From: Planctomycetaceae bacterium
GTDB lineage: Bacteria; Planctomycetota; Planctomycetia; Pirellulales; Thermoguttaceae
Assembly (NCBI GenBank): GCA_003532715.1
Contig: DOEZ01000139.1
Location: 1 to 5,554 of the forward strand
DNA length: 5,554 bases
Direction of reading: 5' to 3'
Shown: piece by piece, positions 1 to 5,554 of the stretch
How positions within the stretch are numbered: position 1 is the stretch's first letter
Layout of the letters: the number at the start of each line of letters is the position of its first letter
Position numbers and translations under genes: made by a program
The notes under the pieces: model-generated
Seen by the model: only the letters and a program-made list of their open reading frames with translations
Database searches by the model: none
Told to the model about the DNA's origin: nothing

Positions 1-1
1 G

Positions 2-1342
2 CGCGGAACACGCATTAAGGATATCGCTGCTATGGCCCAGGATCTGCTCGCTCCAGTACCCTGGGTACGGGAGCATGGTAAGGAACTCGCCGATGTACGT
101 TGGATCGCCCCTGATGGCGTGCGGATTCGCGGGCTGCAATGGCGGTGTGCGGGAGAGATAAAACCCTTCACGACCGTGTTTCATCGCTGCGATCGCACGC
201 TCGCCGTCAGTCCATTTGTCGACACAGCCGGCTGCAGCGGCATTTTCGCGCGACGCGACGTCGATCGCCTACTGACGACGGTGCCGGCGGCAGCCGATCT
301 CGACGCAAATGTCCATGCGAAGATCATGGTCGCGGAAACGCCTCTCCAATTGCCGCCTATGCCCGTCGCGCCGCCGGAAGCGGCACCTGTGGGGGAGACT
401 CCCGAGCCACCCGAGCCGCGGGGGCTTCACGCCAAACTAGTGCTACGCCGAGGCGGCACACGGGCGCGGCTCTGGATCGGCAGCGCCAACCTGACGGGCC
501 GCGGGATGCTAGGCCCAAACGCCGAGGTCCTAGCCGAGCTCGACATTCCCGAGACGATTGCGAACGCCCTCGCGACCTTCATCGACGATTCCGAGGAATT
601 CAGTGGATCCGACGAGAATCCGACGGAAAAGGAGCGACGAAAAGCCGAACGGGAGCTCGACAAGGCAATCGAGGCAGTGCTGGCGGCGGAATTCACGCTA
701 GCGCGCACCAAGGATGGCCTGCGTTTAACGGCGAAGGTCCCACTTGACGCGTTCCTTGCCAACCACAGGCTCAAGGTGTGGCTGCTGACCCTGCCCGACA
801 CGCCGGTGCCTTGGCCTTCGGGCGCGTCGTCGGTGCAACTCGTGCCCGCCGTTCCGACGGGGCTCGAGACGGTGCTTGTGTGCTTTTCAGCGGAGCGGCT
901 CGCCGGCGATTGCCTCCCCCGTCAGTGGGCGCAGATGGTATCGTTTCCCGGTCACGACGCAGATGCACGCGATCATGCTGCCAGGGCGTCCTATGTCGGT
1001 CTAGCGGGCGCTAGCGCATGGCTGCGGGCGCAGCTTCTGGGCATAGTTCCCGCCGAACACGTAACATGGACAGGAGCGCACCGCTGGAGCAGCTCCGGAC
1101 ATCCCGACTCCGGCACGGCGTTACCTCTCACGCTCGAAGAGATTCTCGCCGCCTGGGCCCGCAATCCGGACCAGTTCGAGATGCGAGCGCGTGGTCTCGA
1201 AGATATGCTCAACGCGCTCGGCGAGGAAATAGGCCGTGCCGAGGAAGACGAACCTGATCCAGAAGCCTTGGCGCAGTGGCTGGAAGTCGAAGCGTTTTGG
1301 CGGACAATCATCGAAACGATAGGACCCGACGATGGTGCTTGA
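2..1342 (+). CDS. Phospholipase D-like domain protein, 5'-truncated by the window edge
   Basis: The protein is probably a nuclease or nucleic-acid-binding partner of the helicase encoded next to it. Numbering from the ATG at 32, a hydrophobic strand with SPF (60-62) opens a PLD-like domain. It continues to an HAK motif (H133, K135) and the signature GSANLT (150-155), followed by an NAEVLAEL strand. The aspartate of the classical HxK(x)4D motif is absent, with R140 in its place. A second HAK lies at 95-97, and a proline-rich linker (about 105-130) separates the two. A charged, probably helical segment spans about 187-220. The C-terminal half (about 230-436) has no motif I recognise. The frame is open upstream of ATG 32 to the edge, and PLD proteins normally have two HKD half-sites. 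Only the second is visible, so the true start and first half-site probably lie outside the window. An AAGGA at 17-21 makes ATG 32 a possible but less likely start. The 3' end overlaps the helicase gene by 11 bases, which implies co-translation. The PLD fold is fairly secure; the substrate is unknown. Confidence 0.8.
   Translation, partial: RGTRIKDIAAMAQDLLAPVPWVREHGKELADVRWIAPDGVRIRGLQWRCAGEIKPFTTVFHRCDRTLAVSPFVDTAGCSGIFARRDVDRLLTTVPAAADLDANVHAKIMVAETPLQLPPMPVAPPEAAPVGETPEPPEPRGLHAKLVLRRGGTRARLWIGSANLTGRGMLGPNAEVLAELDIPETIANALATFIDDSEEFSGSDENPTEKERRKAERELDKAIEAVLAAEFTLARTKDGLRLTAKVPLDAFLANHRLKVWLLTLPDTPVPWPSGASSVQLVPAVPTGLETVLVCFSAERLAGDCLPRQWAQMVSFPGHDADARDHAARASYVGLAGASAWLRAQLLGIVPAEHVTWTGAHRWSSSGHPDSGTALPLTLEEILAAWARNPDQFEMRARGLEDMLNALGEEIGRAEEDEPDPEALAQWLEVEAFWRTIIETIGPDDGA
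1319..1324 (+). promoter_or_regulatory. Ribosome binding site of the helicase gene
   Basis: ATAGGA lies 7 bases before the ATG at 1332, inside the end of the PLD-like gene. It supports the 1332 start and the 11-base overlap (ATGGTGCTTGA), an arrangement typical of translational coupling. Confidence 0.55.
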
Positions 1343-4307
1343 ACGGTTCCAGGATGCCACTGTTCGGGCAGCGTTGAAGGCGTTTGGGCGGCGTTCCGGT
1401 TCCCGCCGTTTCCTGATCGCCGACGAGGTTGGCCTTGGCAAGACCGTCACGGCCAGGGAAATCGCTGTCCGGCTTCAGCGCAAAAACGACGGCCCCCTCA
1501 ACATCGTCTATCTGTGTCCAAACCTCGACATCGCAACGCAAAATCTGAACAAGCTGAAGACGCTAGCGACAGACTGGGAACAACCCGAGGACCGCCTGTC
1601 GTTGGTTCTCGAACAACCGATCCAGAACGACAAAACGGCGTTCCGAATTTACTGCTTTACCCCCGAAACCAGCCTGCCCGGCTGGCGCGTGGGACAACGC
1701 ACCGGCCGCATTGCCGAGCGCCAACTCATCGCCAGGCTCATTGCCAAGATGACACCGATGCTCTGGCGCCGCGTCCGGATACAAGATCGCGAACGCGAAA
1801 AACAGGGTCTCGCACGCAGGTTCCCGGCGCGCCCCGGTGCGCCGCCTAAGCATTTACTACAACCCTTCGAGTGCGCATTGCGCGAAGTGATGGAACTAAC
1901 TAAAAAGCCGTTCGAACGCGAACTCGTCGCGTGGTTCTCCGAGAATGGAGAGGATACTGCCGAGCTGATCCTCCGCGCTCGTGCCGCGCTCGCGCTTACC
2001 GCGCTGCACCATCCCTTGTGTCGTCCGGACCTGCTCATCCTTGATGAGTTCCACCGCTTTGCAGATCTCATAATTCCATCGGGCAACTCGTCCAATGAAG
2101 AGCGCGAACGCGTGCACCGCCTCATCGTCGACGCGCTGATCGGCGAGAGCGGGAACGCGCCGGCGTTGCTGCTGCTCTCCGCCACACCCTATCGGCTCCA
2201 ACGGCTTGATCGCCGCGAAATTCCCGGTGGTCGCCATGGTCACTTTGCTGCCCTCGTCCGATTTCTATACGGAAAGGCTGGGGCGGGCCCGGCGGCAAAA
2301 GTCGAGACGGCTATCACCGCGCACTATGCCGCCCTCGAACGGCGCGATGACAGAGATAAGGCGCTCGGCGAAGTGGCCGCGGCAAAACAGATGCTGGAAG
2401 AACTGTTACGCCCAGTAATCGCGCGGACAGAACGTGCGACTGCGATTGCCGGTGAGCTGTTCGCGCGTCGCAATCTGCCTGCGCCAATTGAGAAACGTGA
2501 CCTCGTCACTTTCCGCCACCTAGCCCGCGCCGTCGATGCCAAGGCACCGCACCTGAACAGCTGGGTTCCGCCCTTGTGGTCGTCTGTTCCGTATCCCGCG
2601 GAGACGTTGTTCAACTACCGGATCTGCACGGCACTAGGGCGTAACCTGCCGTCCGCCACGATCACCACTGGGAAGGAAAGCCCCGCGCACCCCCGTTTGC
2701 GCGCACTGGTCAAGGACGAAGGCCGAGGTGGCGACGCCACGCTGGATTGCTCGGCGCTCGGCCTTCCGTGGCTTGCGCCGACGCTTCCCTGGTGGCGGCT
2801 CGGTGGCCGTTGGAGCAGCGACTTGGTGAAGACCAACGAGACGCGCCGCACGCACGGCAAGGCACTCGTGTTCAGCCGGTACCGGGGCACGCCCGCAGCG
2901 GTTGGTGCCTGGCTCAGCGCCGAGGTGGACCGGCGTTCCAGCCGACGAAAGATCAAGGGCCGGTTTTCTGCGCAGGCCTATCTCCGACCCGACGCCGAGG
3001 CGCCATGGCCACTCATTGCGCTGTTCCTGCCGTGGCCGACCCTGTCCGAAGCCTTCGAGCCCCAAGGCGATGGGAACCGATCGAGCGGCGATGTCCGACG
3101 TTGGGCGCGGATGGCACTACGCGACTGGCTTGAAGCGAAGAAACTAACCATCACGCCGAATAGCACACCGGCACGCAAGGCTTGGAGGCTCGCATTTGAC
3201 CTTGAAGGACTGCTTGGCGACCCGGCGAGGATCGACGTCGGCCTGCGCGATCTAGGCGATCTTGTTCCCCGAGGGGCTTGGCGTCGCGAAAACGTGCCGC
3301 CGACGGTCTCGAAGCGCGAAGCTGATATGCTTGCCGATCTGCTACTCGAAGCGCCGGGCGCGATCGTCGCACGGACGCTACGCCGCCACGATCCAAAAAC
3401 GGCGGTCGACGCCGAGGTCTTTCTACGTCGTTTCCGTTTCTGCTGGCGTCAGTTGCGTCAGTATCTAGGCCAACGCTACTTCGCTGGAACGATCCTTGGC
3501 CAACAGAAGCGCCGCCGCAAAGGCGGCTATCCAGAAGCGCTCCGGCAAGCGATGGTCGACGGTGGGTTCGAGGCGGTTTTGGACGAGCATATGGCGGTAA
3601 TGATGCTAATCGGGGACCTAGAACCGATCCAAGTGCTTGAGGAAAGCCTGGTCGGCCGTCCCGGCCGGGTTCAACGGCGCACGACACGAGGTTTGCGCCA
3701 CGCACGCGTTCATGCTGCCGTCCCCTATCTCGGAGCCGACCGCAAAACGACTGACCGGTCTGAGAAGCTTCGCTCTGACATGCTACGAAAGGGATTCAAC
3801 TCGCCCTTCTGGCCGCACGTGCTGGTGACAACCTCAATCGGGCAGGAAGGCCTGGACTTTCATGTCTGGTGCGACCGCGTAATCCACTGGGACCTCCCGC
3901 GCGACCCCGTGGATTTCGAGCAACGCGAGGGCCGAATTTCACGATACGCCAGCCTGTGCGTACGTCGGGCACTTGTCGAGAAATACAACGACAAGCCTCG
4001 GCAGACTTGGGAAAGTCCCTTCAAGTCGATCTTCACAGCGACGGCGGAAGCCAAGGGCCAAGGGCTCGGTCTCGAACGCTGGTGGTCGCCGGCGGACCAT
4101 CAACCGGTCAGCGTCACTTTTTCCCAACCGTTCAGCGTTTCCGAATTACAGATTGCGCAACTACAAAAGGACCTTGTCCGCTACCGGCTGGCGCTAGGTC
4201 AGCCGGAACCACAATTGTTCGAGGCGATGGTAAGGCATTTTGAACTCGGAACCAACCAGGTGCGAGAGTTGGCCCTCAACCTTTCCCCGACGGTTTCTAC
4301 TCGCTAG
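1332..4307 (+). CDS. Large superfamily 2 (SNF2/DEAH-like) helicase or translocase with a split C-terminal RecA domain
   Basis: This is an ATP-dependent nucleic-acid translocase, probably cytoplasmic. The N-terminal RecA domain is intact. It has a Q-motif-like ERFQDA at 4-9, Walker A DEVGLGKT at 31-38 (K37), motif Ia near 61-75, Walker B DEFH at 238-241 and motif III SATP at 283-286. In the second RecA domain, motif IV reads KALVFSRYR at 510-518. Motif V (TTSIGQEGLDF, 833-843) and motif VI (QREGRISR with arginine fingers, 864-871) come only after about 300 further residues. That insert carries basic stretches such as QQKRRRK (724-730). A C-terminal tail of about 110 residues contains ERWWSP (915-920) and YRLALGQPEP (951-960). 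DEVGLGKT resembles SNF2-type translocases, and every ATPase residue I looked for is present, so the enzyme should be active. The gene starts inside the end of the PLD-like gene and has its own Shine-Dalgarno site, so the two are one operon. Helicase plus PLD pairs occur in phage-defence systems; a defence role here is inference. Strand specificity and the function of the insert are unknown. Confidence 0.93.
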   Translation: MVLERFQDATVRAALKAFGRRSGSRRFLIADEVGLGKTVTAREIAVRLQRKNDGPLNIVYLCPNLDIATQNLNKLKTLATDWEQPEDRLSLVLEQPIQNDKTAFRIYCFTPETSLPGWRVGQRTGRIAERQLIARLIAKMTPMLWRRVRIQDREREKQGLARRFPARPGAPPKHLLQPFECALREVMELTKKPFERELVAWFSENGEDTAELILRARAALALTALHHPLCRPDLLILDEFHRFADLIIPSGNSSNEERERVHRLIVDALIGESGNAPALLLLSATPYRLQRLDRREIPGGRHGHFAALVRFLYGKAGAGPAAKVETAITAHYAALERRDDRDKALGEVAAAKQMLEELLRPVIARTERATAIAGELFARRNLPAPIEKRDLVTFRHLARAVDAKAPHLNSWVPPLWSSVPYPAETLFNYRICTALGRNLPSATITTGKESPAHPRLRALVKDEGRGGDATLDCSALGLPWLAPTLPWWRLGGRWSSDLVKTNETRRTHGKALVFSRYRGTPAAVGAWLSAEVDRRSSRRKIKGRFSAQAYLRPDAEAPWPLIALFLPWPTLSEAFEPQGDGNRSSGDVRRWARMALRDWLEAKKLTITPNSTPARKAWRLAFDLEGLLGDPARIDVGLRDLGDLVPRGAWRRENVPPTVSKREADMLADLLLEAPGAIVARTLRRHDPKTAVDAEVFLRRFRFCWRQLRQYLGQRYFAGTILGQQKRRRKGGYPEALRQAMVDGGFEAVLDEHMAVMMLIGDLEPIQVLEESLVGRPGRVQRRTTRGLRHARVHAAVPYLGADRKTTDRSEKLRSDMLRKGFNSPFWPHVLVTTSIGQEGLDFHVWCDRVIHWDLPRDPVDFEQREGRISRYASLCVRRALVEKYNDKPRQTWESPFKSIFTATAEAKGQGLGLERWWSPADHQPVSVTFSQPFSVSELQIAQLQKDLVRYRLALGQPEPQLFEAMVRHFELGTNQVRELALNLSPTVSTR

Positions 4308-4328
4308 ATAAGCGACCACGGTAACGTT

Positions 4329-4356
4329 TGTGGCCGCAGCCACCAAAGCGGCCACA
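4329..4356. repeat. Perfect 9-bp inverted repeat downstream of the helicase gene
   Basis: TGTGGCCGC at 4329-4337 and GCGGCCACA at 4348-4356 are exact reverse complements around a 10-base loop, starting 22 bases after the helicase stop. The hairpin is strong and GC-rich but has no T-run behind it. It is thus not a classical intrinsic terminator. It could stabilise the 3' end of the mRNA, slow polymerase, or bind a protein. Confidence 0.75.
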
Positions 4357-4462
4357 GCCTGGACGAGGGGTCCTGTTCGCCACTTGCGGCCGGAACCGTT
4401 CTTCGCAAGGCCTCTACTTGCATCACCAATACATTTTGCTGCTGTTTATTGACGACCAGCAG

Positions 4463-4466
4463 AAGG
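4463..4466 (+). promoter_or_regulatory. Ribosome binding site of the glycosylase-like gene
   Basis: AAGG lies 10 bases before the ATG at 4477. The site is modest, but it is the only purine-rich element near this start, which is the first ATG of the frame. Confidence 0.4.
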
Positions 4467-4476
4467 TAATCGAAGC

Positions 4477-5160
4477 ATGAGCGCGTCACGTCATCAAGTG
4501 GTCACGAAGGACTATTCCGAGAATTTGTCGGACGGCATCCTAATTTGTGGCATCAATTTTGGCTATTCGGCGGGAGAAGAACATCTCGAAAAGGCCAGGA
4601 ATAGTTTCGAATTGGAGCCCAAGTCCTTTTTCTCTGATTCACGGGTTAACAAGACGCGCTTTCGCAAACGTATCCTGGGTTGGCTTGAAGGATGGGGATG
4701 CCCCCTCGCCACTCGAGAAGGTCAGGAAGGTGGATTCGAGCGATCGTTCTTTCAAACGAACTGGCTGAACTCCCAGACACGCTCCGTTTCGAGCGATGGA
4801 AAGATCACCTGTGAGCTACTCGTTGATGAGGCACAGGGGTTTCTGGAATTGGTCGAGGCTCGGCGCCCCTCCGTGATCCTCTTCTTCGGCGCTTTATTGA
4901 TCGAGGCCTTCAACGATATTCGGCTTCGCGATCGGGTAGTGGCCATGCTCGGCGCACGTTCGGGTAACGCCAACGTCCACCGTGGCACCCTGAAAGATTA
5001 CTCCGGCAAGCGGTTTTTCATGAAAACTCAGCATTTCGGCAACACCAGGATTATGGGCCTCCCCCATCCCCAGACGAGGGGTCTGTCAGATATATACGTC
5101 GGCAGTTTCGAGCCACCGGCACGTATTCTCAAGGAGATGCGGGAGCGAGCGGCATTGTAA
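4477..5160 (+). CDS. Putative uracil-DNA-glycosylase-superfamily protein (divergent)
   Basis: I recognise no exact family, but the order of motifs fits the uracil-DNA glycosylase fold. Near the N-terminus a hydrophobic strand leads into GINFGYSAG (25-33). This is close to the GINPG active-site loop of Mug-type glycosylases, with N27 retained and the proline replaced by F28. Residues 91-99 (FFQTNWLNS) resemble the TN strand found in several UDG families. A strand-turn-helix at 130-146 (RPSVILFFGALLIEAF) matches the segment before the second DNA-binding loop. Near the C-terminus LPHPQTRGLS (195-204) sits where UDGs have their HPS-type motif, with H197. The length, 227 residues, is normal for the fold. 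No cysteine pattern for an iron-sulphur cluster is evident. If active, it would excise a damaged or modified base. The gene is on the same strand as the helicase but 169 bases downstream, and its sampled G+C is clearly lower, so it may be a separate acquisition. Fold assignment is moderate, substrate unknown, and loss of catalysis is possible. Confidence 0.85.
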   Translation: MSASRHQVVTKDYSENLSDGILICGINFGYSAGEEHLEKARNSFELEPKSFFSDSRVNKTRFRKRILGWLEGWGCPLATREGQEGGFERSFFQTNWLNSQTRSVSSDGKITCELLVDEAQGFLELVEARRPSVILFFGALLIEAFNDIRLRDRVVAMLGARSGNANVHRGTLKDYSGKRFFMKTQHFGNTRIMGLPHPQTRGLSDIYVGSFEPPARILKEMRERAAL

Positions 5161-5168
5161 CCGCGCCA

Positions 5169-5235
5169 CCCATGCCGCCTACTTCTCACTCATTCCCACC
5201 CGCGGCCATTTAATGGCCGCGGTGTATGGCATGGG
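5169..5235. repeat. Nested inverted repeat: outer 8-bp stem around an 11-bp near-perfect palindrome
   Basis: The outer arms CCCATGCC (5169-5176) and GGCATGGG (5228-5235) are exact complements. Inside them, CCGCGGCCATT (5200-5210) and AATGGCCGCGG (5212-5222) are exact complements around a single central T. The structure starts 8 bases after the stop codon of the glycosylase-like gene, so it may end or stabilise that transcript. No T-run follows it, and a Rho-independent terminator in the usual sense is therefore not supported. The inner dyad could equally be a protein-binding site. Confidence 0.75.
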
Positions 5236-5360
5236 GCACTTCGCCGCGTTGCTTAATGACAAGTTGAGATAGCGTGCCAGTCCGCCGGACCCAAGCTTCA
5301 TCGAGATGACAACGGCAACGCGAATATTCCCCCTTGTCCATCATCGCTACTGCTTTGGCT

Positions 5361-5370
5361 CCAATATTGG
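5361..5370. repeat. 10-bp perfect palindrome CCAATATTGG
   Basis: This AT-centred self-complementary site lies about 135 bases before the last gene. It could be an operator for a dimeric regulator, but a 10-base palindrome alone is weak evidence. Confidence 0.3.
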
Positions 5371-5394
5371 GCCTGAATTACCCGACAAGCGAAT

Positions 5395-5422
5395 GCTGAA
5401 GTGCGTTTCGTCGGACTTCAGC
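5395..5422. repeat. 8-bp inverted repeat upstream of the last gene
   Basis: GCTGAAGT (5395-5402) and ACTTCAGC (5415-5422) are exact reverse complements separated by 12 bases. If the TATATC at 5425-5430 is a -10 box, the repeat covers the -35 region and would act as an operator on DNA. If transcription starts further upstream, it is instead the first hairpin of the leader RNA. Confidence 0.5.
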
Positions 5423-5424
5423 CA

Positions 5425-5430
5425 TATATC
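5425..5430 (+). promoter_or_regulatory. Possible -10 box for the last gene
   Basis: TATATC resembles the sigma-70 -10 consensus and lies in an AT-rich patch, but no good -35 hexamer stands 16-18 bases upstream. A regulator binding the overlapping inverted repeat could compensate. This is a weak call. Confidence 0.2.
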
Positions 5431-5450
5431 ATCCCTTTGAATCAGCCAGA

Positions 5451-5487
5451 CGCCTTGCCTCCCCAGACGGAAGCAGGGCGTTTTTTT
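5451..5487 (+). terminator. Intrinsic-terminator-like hairpin in the leader of the last gene (candidate attenuator)
   Basis: CGCCTTGC (5451-5458) pairs with GCAGGGCG (5473-5480) with one G-U wobble, and A5450:T5481 adds a pair. Above a C/A mismatch, TCC (5460-5462) pairs with GGA (5469-5471), closing a 6-base loop. Seven T residues follow (5481-5487). This is a textbook intrinsic-terminator shape. The T-run ends only 5 bases before the Shine-Dalgarno site of the next gene, which leaves no room for a promoter in between. The hairpin must therefore be in that gene's 5' untranslated region, where it would act as an attenuator or structured leader rather than only closing the upstream transcript. 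Confidence 0.7.
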
Positions 5488-5492
5488 GTTTT

Positions 5493-5500
5493 GGAGGAAG
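5493..5500 (+). promoter_or_regulatory. Strong ribosome binding site of the last gene
   Basis: GGAGGAAG has its GGAGG core 8 bases before the ATG at 5506. The core is exactly complementary to CCTCC at 5458-5462, in the left arm of the preceding hairpin. The two pairings exclude each other, so the Shine-Dalgarno site could be masked when the terminator stem is open. Confidence 0.75.
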
Positions 5501-5505
5501 TGAAT

Positions 5506-5554
5506 ATGATGGTTTCCGAGGTACTTTCATCGCCGGACATCGCCGAACTGGCGA
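5506..5554 (+). CDS. Start of an unidentified gene, cut by the right edge
   Basis: Sixteen codons are visible, reading MMVSEVLSSPDIAELA, with the frame open to the window end. Two ATG codons stand in tandem (5506 and 5509). The upstream one has the better spacing, 8 bases from a strong GGAGG, so I use it. The product cannot be identified from so few residues. The gene is notable for its leader, which carries a terminator-like hairpin almost touching the ribosome binding site, implying control by attenuation or by an RNA or protein regulator. Confidence 0.65.
   Translation, partial: MMVSEVLSSPDIAELA

Larger units (their letters stand above)
4308..4476. other. 169-base intergenic gap between helicase and glycosylase-like genes
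   Basis: It has no coding frame worth calling. It contains a perfect inverted repeat at 4329-4356 and, near its end, a weaker 6-bp repeat: CTGCTG at 4439-4444 and CAGCAG at 4457-4462. The right arm of the weaker repeat touches the Shine-Dalgarno region of the next gene. I found no convincing sigma-70 promoter. TTGCAT at 4418-4423 and TTTATT at 4445-4450 are 21 bases apart, which is too far. Whether the next gene is read from the helicase transcript or from its own promoter is therefore open. Confidence 0.5.
5161..5505. other. 345-base non-coding region rich in inverted repeats
   Basis: It begins right after the glycosylase-like stop and ends at the next start codon. It contains, in order, a nested inverted repeat (5169-5235), the palindrome CCAATATTGG (5361-5370), an 8-bp inverted repeat (5395-5422), a possible -10 box (TATATC, 5425-5430) and a terminator-like hairpin (5451-5487). 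It ends with a strong Shine-Dalgarno site. The longest reading frame I traced that starts with ATG encodes 44 residues (5306-5440) and lacks a properly spaced Shine-Dalgarno site. The density of dyads points to a regulatory region rather than a decayed gene. Confidence 0.6.

Noticed and set aside
139..747. 202-residue + strand frame inside the PLD-like gene
   Set aside because: It is an alternative frame of the PLD-like gene. Its product is rich in Arg, Ala and Gly with no motifs, as expected of a GC-rich shadow frame.
1649..2185. 178-residue minus-strand frame inside the helicase gene
   Set aside because: It is antisense to conserved helicase sequence including Walker B. Its Ser/Arg-rich composition is typical of a shadow frame.
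3151..3705. 184-residue minus-strand frame inside the helicase insert
   Set aside because: It is antisense to an uninterrupted helicase reading frame, with shadow-like Arg/Pro-rich composition and no recognisable domain.
2..4307. Assignment to DISARM
   Set aside because: A PLD protein and a helicase alone do not define DISARM. No methyltransferase or DUF1998 gene is present in the window.
4418..4450. TTGCAT ... TTTATT as a promoter for the glycosylase-like gene
   Set aside because: The hexamers are 21 bases apart, outside the usual 16-18 range, and both are poor matches to consensus.
5306..5440. 44-residue + strand reading frame ending just before the terminator-like hairpin
   Set aside because: The position before a terminator is suggestive, but the only purines upstream (GAG at 5303-5305) touch the ATG, and the product shows no domain, signal or membrane segment. 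Conservation in relatives would be needed to revive it.
1..5554. CRISPR arrays, tRNA or rRNA genes, insertion sequences
   Set aside because: I saw no regularly spaced direct repeats, no tRNA-like cloverleaf or rRNA sequence, and no transposase frame or terminal repeats.

Overview
This 5.55 kb window looks like an accessory (defence-type) stretch of a GC-rich bacterial chromosome or integrative element, most likely proteobacterial. All genes are on the + strand, most gene starts have Shine-Dalgarno-like sites, and two large genes overlap in an operon. The species cannot be read from the sequence. The base composition is uneven. A sampled helicase segment (3001-3060) has 40/60 G+C, while a sampled segment of the third gene (4501-4560) has 26/60. 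This suggests that the third gene has a different history from the first two.

Layout. (1) From the left edge to 1342 runs a phospholipase D-like (PLD) protein, almost certainly cut at its 5' end by the window. (2) At 1332-4307, overlapping it by 11 bases, is a 991-residue superfamily 2 helicase with a complete set of ATPase motifs and an unusually large insertion in its second RecA domain. (3) A 169-base gap with a perfect 9-bp inverted repeat follows. (4) At 4477-5160 is a 227-residue protein that I read as a divergent uracil-DNA-glycosylase-fold protein. (5) A 345-base non-coding stretch holds nested inverted repeats, a short palindrome, a second inverted repeat and an intrinsic-terminator-like hairpin with a T-run. 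(6) At 5506 a further gene begins and runs off the right edge.

How the parts may work together. The PLD-like protein and the helicase are translationally coupled, so they probably act together on nucleic acid: the helicase as ATP-driven translocase or remodeller, the PLD-like protein as nuclease or nucleic-acid binder. PLD plus SF2 helicase pairs are known in anti-phage systems (for example DISARM and Mokosh), but no methyltransferase or DUF1998 partner is visible here, so I do not assign a named system. The glycosylase-fold gene could add a base-excision or modified-base-recognition activity, but it is separated by a gap and may be an independent neighbour. The hairpin just before the last gene sits inside that gene's 5' leader and is the best candidate for a regulatory RNA in the window.
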